Shown: in pieces, positions 33,259 through 42,043 of the stretch
Position numbering within the stretch: the stretch's first letter is position 1
Layout of the letters: each line of letters begins with the position of its first letter
Assembly: GCA_964630265.1 (NCBI GenBank)
Contig: CAZVRW010000010.1
Location: forward strand, 1-64,000
Origin: CAZBWP01 sp964630265
GTDB lineage: Bacteria; Pseudomonadota; Alphaproteobacteria; Rhodospirillales; Defluviicoccaceae
Reading direction: 5' to 3'
Length of the DNA: 64,000 nt
Made by a program: the position numbers and the translations under genes
Notes under the pieces: generated by a model
What the model was told of the DNA's origin: nothing
The model's database searches: none
Seen by the model: the letters and a program-made list of their open reading frames with translations, nothing else

Positions 33259-34171
33259 AGGCGCTCTGCAGCCCATCGCACGCCCCGCTGCGCCCGCCCC
33301 GTCTCTCGGATTCAAGCTGGTCCTGCACCCGCGCGGCGTAGAGCCGCAGATTGCGAAGACTGGTGAAGTGCTCACCGACGAAATTCGATCGCGGGAGATT
33401 GATGAACAGGTCGTTTCGCTGCATCAGCAGCCGGCAGAGATGGTCGCGCAGGTCTTTGTCGGCATGCATGCCCAGGAAAACGATGCGAACGCTCGGATCA
33501 GTCAGGGCCGACCGCAACTGGTCCGCGTCGTCGACCGTTCTGACGCGATAGCCCTCCCGGACGAAGTGCGACGCATAAATGCCGCGCGCGGTGTCGTCGG
33601 CAATGGCGATGACAATCGGCGGCAGCAACGAGCGGTTCGTCTTGTTGGCTTGTGCGCCCGTCGGCCGTGAACGGTCCCGCCGCTTGCGGACCAGCCCCGA
33701 CGTCTCCGGCTTGCTCCCCTGGGCGAGGCTGGCCGCGTGGACTTCGTCGGGCGTGACGAGCCTGTCGCGGTTGGCATCGAACGCCCAGAACGTGTTTTGG
33801 CTGCCGGCGAAAAACTCGTCGACAATGATCCAGCCATCCCGGTTCCCATCCATCTGTGGAAACGTGGCGACGGAATCGTGGCCGAGGTGACGTTCCTGGA
33901 CGGCGAACTCCGAGAAGCTCAGCTTCTGGTCGCGGTCGACGTCCAGCAAGGCAAATCGCCGGTTGAGGCTGGCGACGAACTCGAACAGCGTGACCATGCC
34001 GTCCCGATTGATGTCGTGCTGCAGAATCAATTGTGGGTGCAGCGCCTCAGGGCTCTTCGGCGGCGCCTCGTCGGCCTGGAGCGACGCGCCGCCGACGCAC
34101 AGCAACGCCACCAGGAGGGCGACAAGACGGGCAGGGCCGCAGCGATGCATCTCGCGTCCGGTTCGACTCAT
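33242..34171 (-). CDS. Secreted EF-hand protein with C-terminal receiver-like domain
   Basis: 309 residues from ATG 34171. Signal peptide RLVALLVALLCVGGASLQA, then four EF-hand loops: HDINRDGMVTLFEF, DVDRDQKLSFSEF, DGNRDGWIIVDEF and DANRDRLVTPDEV (about 50-160). After a basic linker (about 170-195) comes LPPIVIAIADDTARGIYASHFVREGYRVRTVDD, resembling a response-regulator receiver fold, including a second strand VRIVFLGM where the phospho-Asp of VDLVLLDL-type strands is absent. So it looks like a degenerate receiver. An export signal in front of a receiver fold is odd. ATG 34150 is an alternative start. It overlaps the solute-binding-protein start by 17 bp. Confidence 0.72.
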   Translation of the reverse strand: MSRTGREMHRCGPARLVALLVALLCVGGASLQADEAPPKSPEALHPQLILQHDINRDGMVTLFEFVASLNRRFALLDVDRDQKLSFSEFAVQERHLGHDSVATFPQMDGNRDGWIIVDEFFAGSQNTFWAFDANRDRLVTPDEVHAASLAQGSKPETSGLVRKRRDRSRPTGAQANKTNRSLLPPIVIAIADDTARGIYASHFVREGYRVRTVDDADQLRSALTDPSVRIVFLGMHADKDLRDHLCRLLMQRNDLFINLPRSNFVGEHFTSLRNLRLYAARVQDQLESERRGGRSGACDGLQSAYDRPF

Positions 34172-34224
34172 GGACGCGGTTGTATCATTTCGGGTTGCCC
34201 ATCGCCAGCGCCGTGCAGCCGCAG

Positions 34225-34257
34225 GAAAAACGCGACCGGCCTTGCCGGCCGGTCGCA
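34225..34257 (-). terminator. Rho-independent terminator
   Basis: On the minus strand a perfect 10-bp stem (GCGACCGGCC / GGCCGGTCGC, loop of five) is followed by GTTTTTCC. It lies 36 bp after the stop of the 168-residue EF-hand gene and separates it from the next EF-hand gene on the same strand. Confidence 0.88.
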
Positions 34258-34291
34258 CGTCGTTGTTCGGTCGTTGGGAGCGTGGCCTCGA

Positions 34292-34798
34292 TCAGCGCGC
34301 CGGAGCCGGCCCGCGACCACCGCCCATCGGGCCGCCATCGCCCCGCTTCGGCCCCCGGTCGCCACGCTTACTGCCACGTTGCGGCAGTTCGTCCTGCGTC
34401 ACGACGCCATCGCCATCGCGATCCATGAGCGTGAACATGGCATCCGAGCGGCGATCAAGCTCTTCGGCGATCAGAACGCCATCATCGTCGATGTCGAGTT
34501 GCTCGAACATCGACGTCAGCCGGTCCACGCGGCGGGCCTCGGCGTAGGCCATGAACTCCTGCATGGTGACCCCGCCGTCGCCGTCGGCATCGGCCGTGGC
34601 GAAACGCGCCGTCCGCGCCTCCTCGAACTCCTGGCGGCCGATCTTGTTGTCACCGTCGGTATCGTAGCGCTCGAACATCCGCGCGCCGCGGTCACCGCCG
34701 CCCTGCGCGCTCCCCCAGCCGGCGGCGGCGGGCGCGACAATCAGGCCGAAGCCGAGAACGGCAAGCGCGGCGGTGCTCAAAAGTCGATTGCGAAACAT
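34292..34798 (-). CDS. Secreted EF-hand calcium-binding protein
   Basis: 168 residues with a clear signal peptide (LLSTAALAVLGFGLIVAPAAA) and four canonical EF-hand loops: DTDGDNKIGRQEF, DADGDGGVTMQEF, DIDDDGVLIAEEL and DRDGDGVVTQDEL. The C-terminal tail is rich in Gly, Arg and Lys (RGDRGPKRGDGG). The ATG at 34798 is fixed by AAGAGGAGAG just upstream. Probably a periplasmic Ca2+ buffer or sensor. It is divergent from the OmpR-type regulator gene, so the shared 195-bp intergenic region may let that regulator act on it; that is inference. Confidence 0.88.
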   Translation of the reverse strand: MFRNRLLSTAALAVLGFGLIVAPAAAGWGSAQGGGDRGARMFERYDTDGDNKIGRQEFEEARTARFATADADGDGGVTMQEFMAYAEARRVDRLTSMFEQLDIDDDGVLIAEELDRRSDAMFTLMDRDGDGVVTQDELPQRGSKRGDRGPKRGDGGPMGGGRGPAPAR

Positions 34799-34993
34799 GG
34801 GATCTCTCCTCTTGCATCCGGGACCAGGCGGCCATCGCCCGTCCATCCATGTTTCGAGTGTGCACCCGCCGTGTAACGGCCGGATGTCGGCGATCGTGCC
34901 TTTGTGTAACGCTTTGTTGCAGGCTCCGGCTTTGTTACGCACGGTTACACGAATGGTCGAACGCCGCCGCCGAACCCGTCTAAAGTGCCAGGG

Positions 34994-35725
34994 ATGGAGA
35001 GCAAGCCCCACATCCTGGTGGTCGACGACGACCGCGAGATCCGCGACCTGCTCGGCCGCTATTTGGCGCGAGAGGGCTTCCGCGTCTCCACGGCTGCCGA
35101 TGGTCGCGGCCTGCACCAGACGCTCGGCGACCGGGCGATCGACCTGGTGGTGCTCGACCTGATGCTGCCAGGCGACGACGGCCTCACCCTCTGCCGGGAG
35201 ATCCGGGCAGCATCCGCCCTGCCGGTGATCATGTTAACGGCGAAGGGTGAGGACATCGATCGCATCGTCGGCCTGGAGATGGGGGCCGACGATTACCTGG
35301 CGAAGCCGTTCAATCCACGCGAGTTGCTGGCGCGGATCAAGGCGGTGCTGCGCCGCGCCGGCGAGGCCGGCGGCGGCCCGGCGGCCGCGCACGGTGCGCC
35401 CGACAGCCCTGCCGTGACATTCGACGGTTGGCACCTCGATCTGGAAAAGCGCGAGCTGACCAATCCCGGCGGCGTCCTGGTGGCGCTCAGCACCGGGGAG
35501 TTCGGCCTGCTCGCCGCGTTCACCCAGCGACCGGGACGCGTGCTGTCGCGCGACCAGCTTCTCGACCTGGTGCGCGGCCGCGATTTCCAGCCCTTCGATC
35601 GCAGCATCGACGTCCAGGTCAGCCGGCTGCGTCGCAAGATCGAGGATGATCCCCGCGAGCCGCGCCGCATCAAGACGGTGCGCGGCGGCGGCTACATGTT
35701 CACCCCGACCGTGGAGCGCGGCTGA
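34994..35725 (+). CDS. OmpR/PhoB-family response regulator
   Basis: About 243 residues: an N-terminal receiver (HILVVDDDREIRDLLGRYLAREGF with the acidic pocket; phospho-Asp in VVLDLMLPG near residue 55; Lys in YLAKPFNPREL near 104) and a C-terminal winged helix (ELTNPGGVLVALSTGEFGLLAAF, then RSIDVQVSRLRRKIEDDPREPRRIKTVRGGGYMF). It overlaps the kinase gene by one base (TGATG). A GTG at 34985 is an alternative start. With the kinase it forms a two-component system of the OmpR/EnvZ type; target genes unknown. Confidence 0.92.
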   Translation: MESKPHILVVDDDREIRDLLGRYLAREGFRVSTAADGRGLHQTLGDRAIDLVVLDLMLPGDDGLTLCREIRAASALPVIMLTAKGEDIDRIVGLEMGADDYLAKPFNPRELLARIKAVLRRAGEAGGGPAAAHGAPDSPAVTFDGWHLDLEKRELTNPGGVLVALSTGEFGLLAAFTQRPGRVLSRDQLLDLVRGRDFQPFDRSIDVQVSRLRRKIEDDPREPRRIKTVRGGGYMFTPTVERG

Positions 35726-37143
35726 TGCGACGCCCTCGCCTCTTGCCCGAGACGCTGGTCGGGCGCACCGTCTTGGTGGTGCTGATCGCGCTCGTCGTCA
35801 CCAATCTGATCGGCCTCGCCGTCTACACGAGCGAGCGCGCGAACCTCCTGATCAGCGCTCGCGGCCGGCTGCTGGCCGAGCAGATCACCCGCGTCACCGA
35901 GCAGCTGGAGCAGAGCCCGGCGGCCGAGCGCCGGCGCATCGTCCGCGCCCAGGGACGACAAGGGGCGCGCCTGGTCTGGTCGGAGCGGCCGTGGGTGGAG
36001 AGCGAGGACGGCGACTGGCGGACGCGGCTGATTGGCGGCACGCTGCGCGATGAACTGGGGCTCGACGACGACGGCCGGCTCCGCCTCGCGATCCGCCGCC
36101 TCGGAGAGATCGATCCGCGGCTGCGCGAGGCGGCATTGCCGGAGCGCCGTGATCGCCGGCACCGGCCGTCGGCGGACCAGCAACCGCCGCAACTCACCAC
36201 CGACTCGCGGATCCTCCTGGGCTCCCTGATGCTCACCGACGGCACATGGCTGAACTTCGGCGCGCCGTTTCTTGCGCAGCGCCCGGTCTGGGAAACCCGC
36301 CCGGTTTTGGTGAGCGGCGCCGTCACCCTTGTCGCCCTCGCCGTCACCATCTGGGCCGTACGCCGCGCCGCCCGGCCGCTGACGACACTCGCCGGCGCCG
36401 CCGAGCGCCTCGGCCTCGACGTCGACGCGCCGGCGTTGGCCGAGGCCGGGCCGCGCGAGGTGCGCACCGCGTCGCGGGCGTTCAACACCATGCAGCGACG
36501 CCTGCAGCGCTTCGTTCGGGATCGGACGCAAATGCTTGCCGCCATCTCGCACGATCTGCGCACGCCGATCACCCGCATGCGCCTGCGCGCCGAGTTCGTC
36601 GAGGATCCGGGCCAGCGCGAGAAGATGCTGGCCGACCTCGCCGAGATGGAGGCGATGGTGGCGGCGACGCTGGCGTTCGCGCGCGACGATCCGGCGCGCG
36701 AGCGCGCGCAGGCGCTCGACCTCGCGGCACTGCTCGCCGCCATCTCGGCCGATGCGGCCGACATGGGCGCCGCCGCCGATTACGCCGGGCCGCAGCGGAT
36801 TCCGATCGTCGGGCGGGCCGCGGCCCTGAAGCGCGCCTTCGCCAATCTGGTGGACAACGCCATCAAATACGGCGGCGCCGCCAGGGTGACAGCGGCCATC
36901 GGCGCGGACGCGGTGGTCGTGACCATCGACGACGACGGCCCCGGCCTGAGCGACACCGATCGCGAGCGGGTGTTCGAGCCGTTCGTTCGCGGCGAGGCGT
37001 CACGCTCGCGGGAGACCGGGGGGGTCGGCCTCGGACTGGCCGTGGTCCGCGCCGCCGTCCGTGCCCATGGCGGCGAGGTGACCCTCGGCAATCGGCCGGA
37101 GGGAGGCCTGCGCGCCACCGTCGTCCTGCCGACCGCCGGCTGA
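35725..37143 (+). CDS. Sensor histidine kinase (EnvZ/HAMP type)
   Basis: 472 residues. Membrane helix near residues 13-35, a periplasmic sensor of about 150 residues, a second helix (about 190-215), HAMP linker (RRAARPLTTLAGAAERLGLDV), dimerisation helix with the phospho-His in ISHDLRTPITRMRLRAEF (H near 274), then the ATPase with N box NLVDNAIKYGG, G1 DDDGPG and G2 GVGLGLAVVRA. It phosphorylates the OmpR-type regulator encoded before it. The sensor domain includes a basic/polar stretch (RRDRRHRPSADQQPPQ) with no recognisable ligand-binding motif. Confidence 0.92.
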   Translation: MRRPRLLPETLVGRTVLVVLIALVVTNLIGLAVYTSERANLLISARGRLLAEQITRVTEQLEQSPAAERRRIVRAQGRQGARLVWSERPWVESEDGDWRTRLIGGTLRDELGLDDDGRLRLAIRRLGEIDPRLREAALPERRDRRHRPSADQQPPQLTTDSRILLGSLMLTDGTWLNFGAPFLAQRPVWETRPVLVSGAVTLVALAVTIWAVRRAARPLTTLAGAAERLGLDVDAPALAEAGPREVRTASRAFNTMQRRLQRFVRDRTQMLAAISHDLRTPITRMRLRAEFVEDPGQREKMLADLAEMEAMVAATLAFARDDPARERAQALDLAALLAAISADAADMGAAADYAGPQRIPIVGRAAALKRAFANLVDNAIKYGGAARVTAAIGADAVVVTIDDDGPGLSDTDRERVFEPFVRGEASRSRETGGVGLGLAVVRAAVRAHGGEVTLGNRPEGGLRATVVLPTAG

Positions 37144-37164
37144 CGCGGTTCGCTCGGGCGGAGC

Positions 37165-38058
37165 TCAGCCGCCGAACGCCGCCAGCCACGCCAGCGCGAA
37201 CAGCCCGAGCGCGCCGGCGCCGAACGCCGCCTGAGCGCGAAAGCCCCGCGGCAGCCGGTGCTCGACGACACTGAAGGCGACACCGGCGAGGCCGCCGGCG
37301 GCGAAACCAGCGAGATGGGCGCCGATGTCCGTCCGTTCGCCGCCGACCCCGAGCCAGGCGAGCAACATCAGCCCGGCGCCCAGCGGCGTCCAGCGGCGCA
37401 GGCCACGGCGCCAGCGATCGCGCTGCTGCCGAAGCATCAGCCCGGCGAGCATGCCGAGCGCGGCGAATACCGCGGTGGAAGCGCCCACTGCCGTGTGCTG
37501 GGGCGATTGCAGCCAGGCGTTGAGGGCATTGCCCGCCGCGCCGGCGAGGAGGACGGCGAACCAGGTGAGCCCGGCGCCCAACGCCCGCGCCAGGAGAATG
37601 CCGAAGAGCGCGCCGAAGGTGATGTTGCCCATCAGGTGCGCGGCGTCGCCGTGCAGCCCGAGGGCGGTAAGGGTCCGCCACCACTCGCCGCCGAGGATCA
37701 TCCCGGCTTGGGCGGCGCCAGCCTGAAACCAGTCATGGCCGAAGGCTCCGCGCAGCGCCCAGATATGGACGAACAAAAGCGTCGCCGCGAACAGCACCGC
37801 AGCCTCGACGCCGCCGGCAGGGATCTGCTCGAGGCTCCGGTCGCGCGTCGTCGTGCGGTTCTCCCAGGCGTAGAGATCGAGTTGCTGGCGGGCCCGCAAC
37901 GCATCGTCGGCCGCCACCGCGAGGGTGAGCGCGCCGGCCTCCCGCCGCAGCCGACAGGGGATGCCCATGGCCACCAGCACCAGCGCGTGATCCTCCGCCT
38001 CGACGCGGGACCAGCCGCGCCAGACTTCGACCAGGGGCTCGATCCCGTTGCCTTCCAA
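37165..38058 (-). CDS. Rhomboid-family intramembrane serine protease
   Basis: 297 residues. An N-terminal cytoplasmic domain of about 85 residues (ALVLVAMGIPCRLRRE) precedes six membrane helices. Catalytic elements: HGDAAHLMGNITFG (about 140-155), the nucleophile in VGASTAVFAALG (Ser near 193), and the His in GAHLAGFAAGGLAG (near 247). It cleaves membrane proteins inside the bilayer. Convergent with the sensor kinase gene and divergent from arfB. Substrates unknown. Confidence 0.92.
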   Translation of the reverse strand: MEGNGIEPLVEVWRGWSRVEAEDHALVLVAMGIPCRLRREAGALTLAVAADDALRARQQLDLYAWENRTTTRDRSLEQIPAGGVEAAVLFAATLLFVHIWALRGAFGHDWFQAGAAQAGMILGGEWWRTLTALGLHGDAAHLMGNITFGALFGILLARALGAGLTWFAVLLAGAAGNALNAWLQSPQHTAVGASTAVFAALGMLAGLMLRQQRDRWRRGLRRWTPLGAGLMLLAWLGVGGERTDIGAHLAGFAAGGLAGVAFSVVEHRLPRGFRAQAAFGAGALGLFALAWLAAFGG

Positions 38059-38128
38059 ACCGCCACTCCGTGAGGTCCGAACACCGAGCGATGACGTGGT
38101 GCGCGGAACCGGGTACGGTCAAGGCGTC

Positions 38129-38554
38129 ATGATCCGCATCACCGACCGCATCGCCATCGACGAAAGCGCCATCGAGGAGACGTTCCTGCGCGCCTCGGGC
38201 CCCGGTGGCCAGAACGTCAACAAGGTGGCGACGGCGGTGCAACTGCGCTTCGATACGCGCATCGTGCCGACCCTGCCCGACGCGGTGCGTGAACGACTGG
38301 CACGGATCGCCGGCCGACGCTTGACCGACGACGGCGTGCTGATCATCACGGCGCGGCGCCACCGCACGCAGGAGCAGAACCGCCGCGACGCGCTTGCCCG
38401 GCTGATCGAACTGATCCGCCGGGCAGCCAGTCCGCCGGCGGCGCGGACGCCGACCCGGCCGACGGCGGCCTCGCGGCGGGCACGGCTCGACAGCAAGCGG
38501 CGGCGGGCGACGGTCAAGCGGCTGCGTACGGGCAAGCCGACGAACGACGGCTGA
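38129..38554 (+). CDS. arfB: Alternative ribosome-rescue factor / peptidyl-tRNA hydrolase ArfB
   Basis: 141 residues. N-terminal release-factor-like domain with the catalytic SGPGGQNVNK motif (GGQ near residues 29-31) and a basic C-terminal tail (RARLDSKRRRATVKRLR) that threads into the empty mRNA channel of stalled ribosomes. ATG 38129 begins at MIRITDRIAID as homologues do; the longer frame upstream is antisense to the rhomboid gene. Secure assignment. Confidence 0.94.
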   Translation: MIRITDRIAIDESAIEETFLRASGPGGQNVNKVATAVQLRFDTRIVPTLPDAVRERLARIAGRRLTDDGVLIITARRHRTQEQNRRDALARLIELIRRAASPPAARTPTRPTAASRRARLDSKRRRATVKRLRTGKPTNDG

Positions 38555-38560
38555 CCCGGC

Positions 38561-40516
38561 TCAACGTCGCAAGGCCTCGAGATCCTTGAAGGCGCCCAGG
38601 CTCTCGGGGTTGGCCAGCGCCTCGACGTGGTGCACCGGACGGCCGTGGACGATGTCGCGCACGGCGAGTTCGGTGATCTTGCCGGATTTGGTGCGCGGCA
38701 CGTCGGCGACCTGGATGATCTTCGCCGGCACGTGCCGCGGCGTACAGTTGCGGCGAATCTCCTGCCTGATGCGCGCGGCGAGATCGTCGTCCAGCTCCAG
38801 CCCCTCCCGCAGCACGACGAACAGCACGACGCGCACGTCGCCCTGCCAGTCCTGGCCGATGACCAAAGATTCTTTGACCGCGTCCAGCCTTTCCACCTGT
38901 CGGTAGATCTCGGCGGTGCCGATGCGGACCCCACCGGGATTGAGCGTCGCGTCGGACCGGCCGTAGATGACGAAGCCGCCGTGGGGAGTGATCTCGACGT
39001 AATCGCCGTGGTGCCAGACCCCGGGAAAGCGCTGGAAATAGGCGGCGCGATAGCGGCTGCCGTCGGTATCGTTCCAGAAGCCGATGGGCATGGACGGAAA
39101 CGCCTTGGTGCAGACCAGTTCGCCTTTCTCGCCGCGCACCGGCCGCCCGGCGTCGTCGAAAACGTCCGTCGCCATGCCGAGCGCCGCGCATTGGATCTCC
39201 CCGCGCCGCACCGGGGCGATGGGATTGCCGATAACGAAGCAGCCGAGAATGTCGGTGCCGCCGGAGATCGACGCCAGATGCAGGTCGGGTTTGATCGCCG
39301 CGTAGACGAAGTCGAAGGTCTCCGGCGCCAGCGGCGAGCCGGTCGACGTCATCGTCCGCACGCTCGCCAAGTCGTGGGAGCGGCGCGGCACGAGGCCTGC
39401 CTTGTTGACCGCGTCCAGGTACTTCGCCGAGGTGCCGAACAACGTCATCCGCTCGGCCGCGGCCAGGTCGAAGAGGACGTTGCCGTCTGGATGGAATGGC
39501 GAGCCGTCGTAGAGCAGCAGCGTTGCTTCCGCCGCCAGGCCACCGACCAGCCAGTTCCACATCATCCAGCTGCACGTGGTGAAATAGAACAGGCGATCGT
39601 CCGCCATGACGTCGCAGTGCAGGACATGTTCGGAGGTCTGTTTGAGCAACGTGCCGCCGGCGCCGTGAACGATGCACTTGGGCACGCCCGTCGTTCCGGA
39701 ACTGAACATCACGAAGAGCGGATGGTTGAACGGCAGGTGCGCGAAGGCGATGTCGGCGGCCTCGAAGCCGGCGACGAAGCCGTCGAGCAGGACACCGCCT
39801 GGAATGCCTGCAAGGTTCGGGGCCGGCGCCACACAGGGAACGATGACCGTGTGCTCGACCGTTGGCAGCCCGGCCAGGACGCGTGTCAGCTTGTCGCGGC
39901 AGTCGTGCGTTTTGCCGTTGTAGAAATAGCCGTCGACCGCGAACAGCACCTTCGGTTCGATCTGGCCGAAGCGGTCGAGCACCCCCTGAACGCCGAAATC
40001 GGGGGAACACGAGCACCATGTGGCGCCGATGCTGGCCGCCGCCAGCATGGCGAAGATCGCCTCCGGCATGTTCGGAAGATAGCCGGCGACGCGATCGCCG
40101 GGACCGATGCCCCGGGCGCGCAACGCCTGCGACAACCGGGACACGGTATCATAGACCTCGCGCCAACTGAGGCGGCGGCGCACCCGGTCTTCGCCCCAGA
40201 AGACCAGCGCCTCGCTGTCGTCGCGGCGGCGCAGCAAGTTTTCCGCATAGTTGAGCCGCGCCTCGGGAAAAAACCGCGCCCCCGGCATCTTGTCGCCATC
40301 CAGCAGCGTCGTTTTGCCCCAGGTCTTGGCGACGAGACCGGTAAACGCGACGACGCTCCGCCAGAAGGCCTCCCGGTCGCGCAGCGACCACGCGTGCAAT
40401 CCCGCATAGTCGGAGACGTCGGCGGCGTGGCGGGCGTTGACGTAGGCCATGAAGGCCGTGAGGTTGGCCGCGGCGATGCGGTCGGGCGACGGTCGCCACA
40501 GGATGTGTTCGTTCAA
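38561..40516 (-). CDS. aacS: Acetoacetyl-CoA synthetase
   Basis: 651 residues, the usual length for this ANL-family ligase, which activates acetoacetate to acetoacetyl-CoA with ATP. Seen: an N-terminal LWRPSPDRIAAANLTAFM block, the AMP-binding motif MFSSGTTGVPKCIVHGAGG (about 268-286), GGTDILGCF, YGRSDATLNPGGVRIGTAEIYR and the C-terminal KSGKITELAV Lys motif. The start is a TTG at 40516, supported by GGGAGGACGAG directly upstream and by the conserved N-terminus starting there; the frame stays open far 5' only as a shadow of the divergent DctP gene. It fits with PHB/acetoacetate metabolism, as does the PHA-depolymerase-like gene. Confidence 0.93.
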   Translation of the reverse strand: MNEHILWRPSPDRIAAANLTAFMAYVNARHAADVSDYAGLHAWSLRDREAFWRSVVAFTGLVAKTWGKTTLLDGDKMPGARFFPEARLNYAENLLRRRDDSEALVFWGEDRVRRRLSWREVYDTVSRLSQALRARGIGPGDRVAGYLPNMPEAIFAMLAAASIGATWCSCSPDFGVQGVLDRFGQIEPKVLFAVDGYFYNGKTHDCRDKLTRVLAGLPTVEHTVIVPCVAPAPNLAGIPGGVLLDGFVAGFEAADIAFAHLPFNHPLFVMFSSGTTGVPKCIVHGAGGTLLKQTSEHVLHCDVMADDRLFYFTTCSWMMWNWLVGGLAAEATLLLYDGSPFHPDGNVLFDLAAAERMTLFGTSAKYLDAVNKAGLVPRRSHDLASVRTMTSTGSPLAPETFDFVYAAIKPDLHLASISGGTDILGCFVIGNPIAPVRRGEIQCAALGMATDVFDDAGRPVRGEKGELVCTKAFPSMPIGFWNDTDGSRYRAAYFQRFPGVWHHGDYVEITPHGGFVIYGRSDATLNPGGVRIGTAEIYRQVERLDAVKESLVIGQDWQGDVRVVLFVVLREGLELDDDLAARIRQEIRRNCTPRHVPAKIIQVADVPRTKSGKITELAVRDIVHGRPVHHVEALANPESLGAFKDLEALRR

Positions 40517-40633
40517 CTCGTCCTCCCTCGCAGGGCCGATCGTTGCCGGCCTCTTGTCACCATGACATAAGACCCCACCTCGCGCCGCGACGCAATTGCG
40601 CAGCCCGGCGACACCGCAACCGCGGAGGATGCC

Positions 40634-41674
40634 ATGCGACCTCTCCTTCTCAGCTTGGCCGGGGTGGCCCTCGGTCTCGCCGCCGCGACGTTCGCCCGGG
40701 CAGCGGAGGTGACGCTGACCGTCCACCACTTCCTGAGCCCCACCTCGGCGACGCACGCGCGGTTCATCGCGCCGTGGGCGGAGCGCATCGAGGCACAGTC
40801 GCGAGGCCGCATCGAAGTCAAGGTGTTCCCATCCATGACCCTCGGCGGCCGGCCGCCGGAACTCTACCGCCAAGTGCGGGACGGCACGGCGGATATTGTG
40901 TGGACGCTGATCGGCTACACGCCGGGCGTGTTCCCGCGCTCCGAGGTGTTCGAACTGCCGACCATCCACCGGGGCAGCGCCCGGGCGACGAACCTGGCGA
41001 TCCAGGATACGTTCGCACTGCTCGCCGACGACTTCGCCGACCTGAAGCCGATTCTCGTCCACGTCCACGCCGGCAACGCGTTGCACCTGCGCAACCGGCC
41101 GGTCCGCGCCATCGCCGACGTCCGCAGCCTGAAGTTGCGCACGCCGTCGCGCACCGGGGCGCTGATGATCGACGTCTGGGGCGCGGAGCCCGTCGGCATG
41201 CCGGTGCCCGCGCTGCCGCAGGCGCTGTCGAAGGGCGTTGTCGACGGCGCACTGGTGCCGTTCGAGATCATGCTGCCGCTGAAGCTTCAGGACCTCACGC
41301 GATATTCCGTCGAGGGGGCCGACGGCTCGCGATTCGGCACCTCGGTGTTCCTCTTCGCCATGAACCCGCAACGCTACGCCGAGTTGCCCGACGATCTGCG
41401 GGCGGTGATCGACGCCAACGCCGGCCGGATGATCGCCGAGGATGCCGGCCGACTTTGGGACAGCATCGAGGCCCCCGGCAAAGCGGCGCAAACGGCGTCG
41501 GGGGGCGAGGTGATCGCCCTGGACGCTTCGACCAAGGCGCAGTTCGACGTCGCCGGCGAGGCCGTCGTCGCCCGCTGGATCGCCGAGGCCGACGCCAACG
41601 GCCTCGACGGCCAAGGGCTGGTCGCGGCCGCCCGTGCCGCCGTCGCCCGCCACAGCGACGCGGCGCGGCACTAA
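40634..41674 (+). CDS. TRAP transporter solute-binding subunit (DctP family)
   Basis: 346-residue periplasmic protein with a signal peptide (LLLSLAGVALGLAAATFARA) and the DctP fold: HHFLSPTSATHARFIAPWAERIE, TADIVWTLIGYTPGVFPRSEVFELP, and the Arg-containing motif LKLRTPSRTGALMIDVWGAEPVGMPVPALPQAL. It binds an organic acid type substrate for a TRAP transporter, but no DctQ or DctM membrane gene follows, so it is an orphan here. Divergent from aacS across a 117-bp gap. Confidence 0.9.
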   Translation: MRPLLLSLAGVALGLAAATFARAAEVTLTVHHFLSPTSATHARFIAPWAERIEAQSRGRIEVKVFPSMTLGGRPPELYRQVRDGTADIVWTLIGYTPGVFPRSEVFELPTIHRGSARATNLAIQDTFALLADDFADLKPILVHVHAGNALHLRNRPVRAIADVRSLKLRTPSRTGALMIDVWGAEPVGMPVPALPQALSKGVVDGALVPFEIMLPLKLQDLTRYSVEGADGSRFGTSVFLFAMNPQRYAELPDDLRAVIDANAGRMIAEDAGRLWDSIEAPGKAAQTASGGEVIALDASTKAQFDVAGEAVVARWIAEADANGLDGQGLVAAARAAVARHSDAARH

Positions 41675-41692
41675 CGGGAAGCGGCCCCGGCC

Positions 41693-41851
41693 TCAAAAGC
41701 AGCCGGCAACGAAGCTGCTCGCGTCGATGAACACGGCCACGAAGCCATTGTGGATCCAGCCGGCCACGGCGAACACGGCGGCGCGTCCCGGCGCGGTCAG
41801 CCCCAGCACCGCGGCAACGGCAAGCACGACAGCGGCATTGCGCAGGATCAT
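41693..41851 (-). CDS. Small membrane protein (52 residues), unknown
   Basis: Short gene from ATG 41851 with a strong CAGGAGGCC ribosome site. The product has a hydrophobic helix at about 5-25 (AAVVLAVAAVLGLTAPG) and a second, more moderate one, ending in VAGCF. No family recognised. It converges with the TRAP gene, with 18 bp between stops. Coding rests on the ribosome site and hydrophobic pattern only. Confidence 0.5.
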   Translation of the reverse strand: MILRNAAVVLAVAAVLGLTAPGRAAVFAVAGWIHNGFVAVFIDASSFVAGCF

Positions 41852-42043
41852 GGCCTCCTGTTTAGGCTCTGCCGTCGCGGTGCGCCAGCCCGCAGGCTCG
41901 CCACGCGCGTCGACGCCCGCGACGAGCTTGTGTGCCGCCGCACACGGGTATGGGCTTGTGTGCATGTGCGAATGGGGTTAGACGTCGCGCCATGGTTGGG
42001 GTCACCTTGCCCGCACCAGGACGAACAGCGACGGAGCTGCGGC

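Noticed and set aside
40517..41671. N-terminal extension of the acetoacetyl-CoA synthetase frame to 1036 codons
   Set aside because: The extension is antisense to the DctP gene; the conserved N-terminus and a strong ribosome site identify the TTG at 40516.
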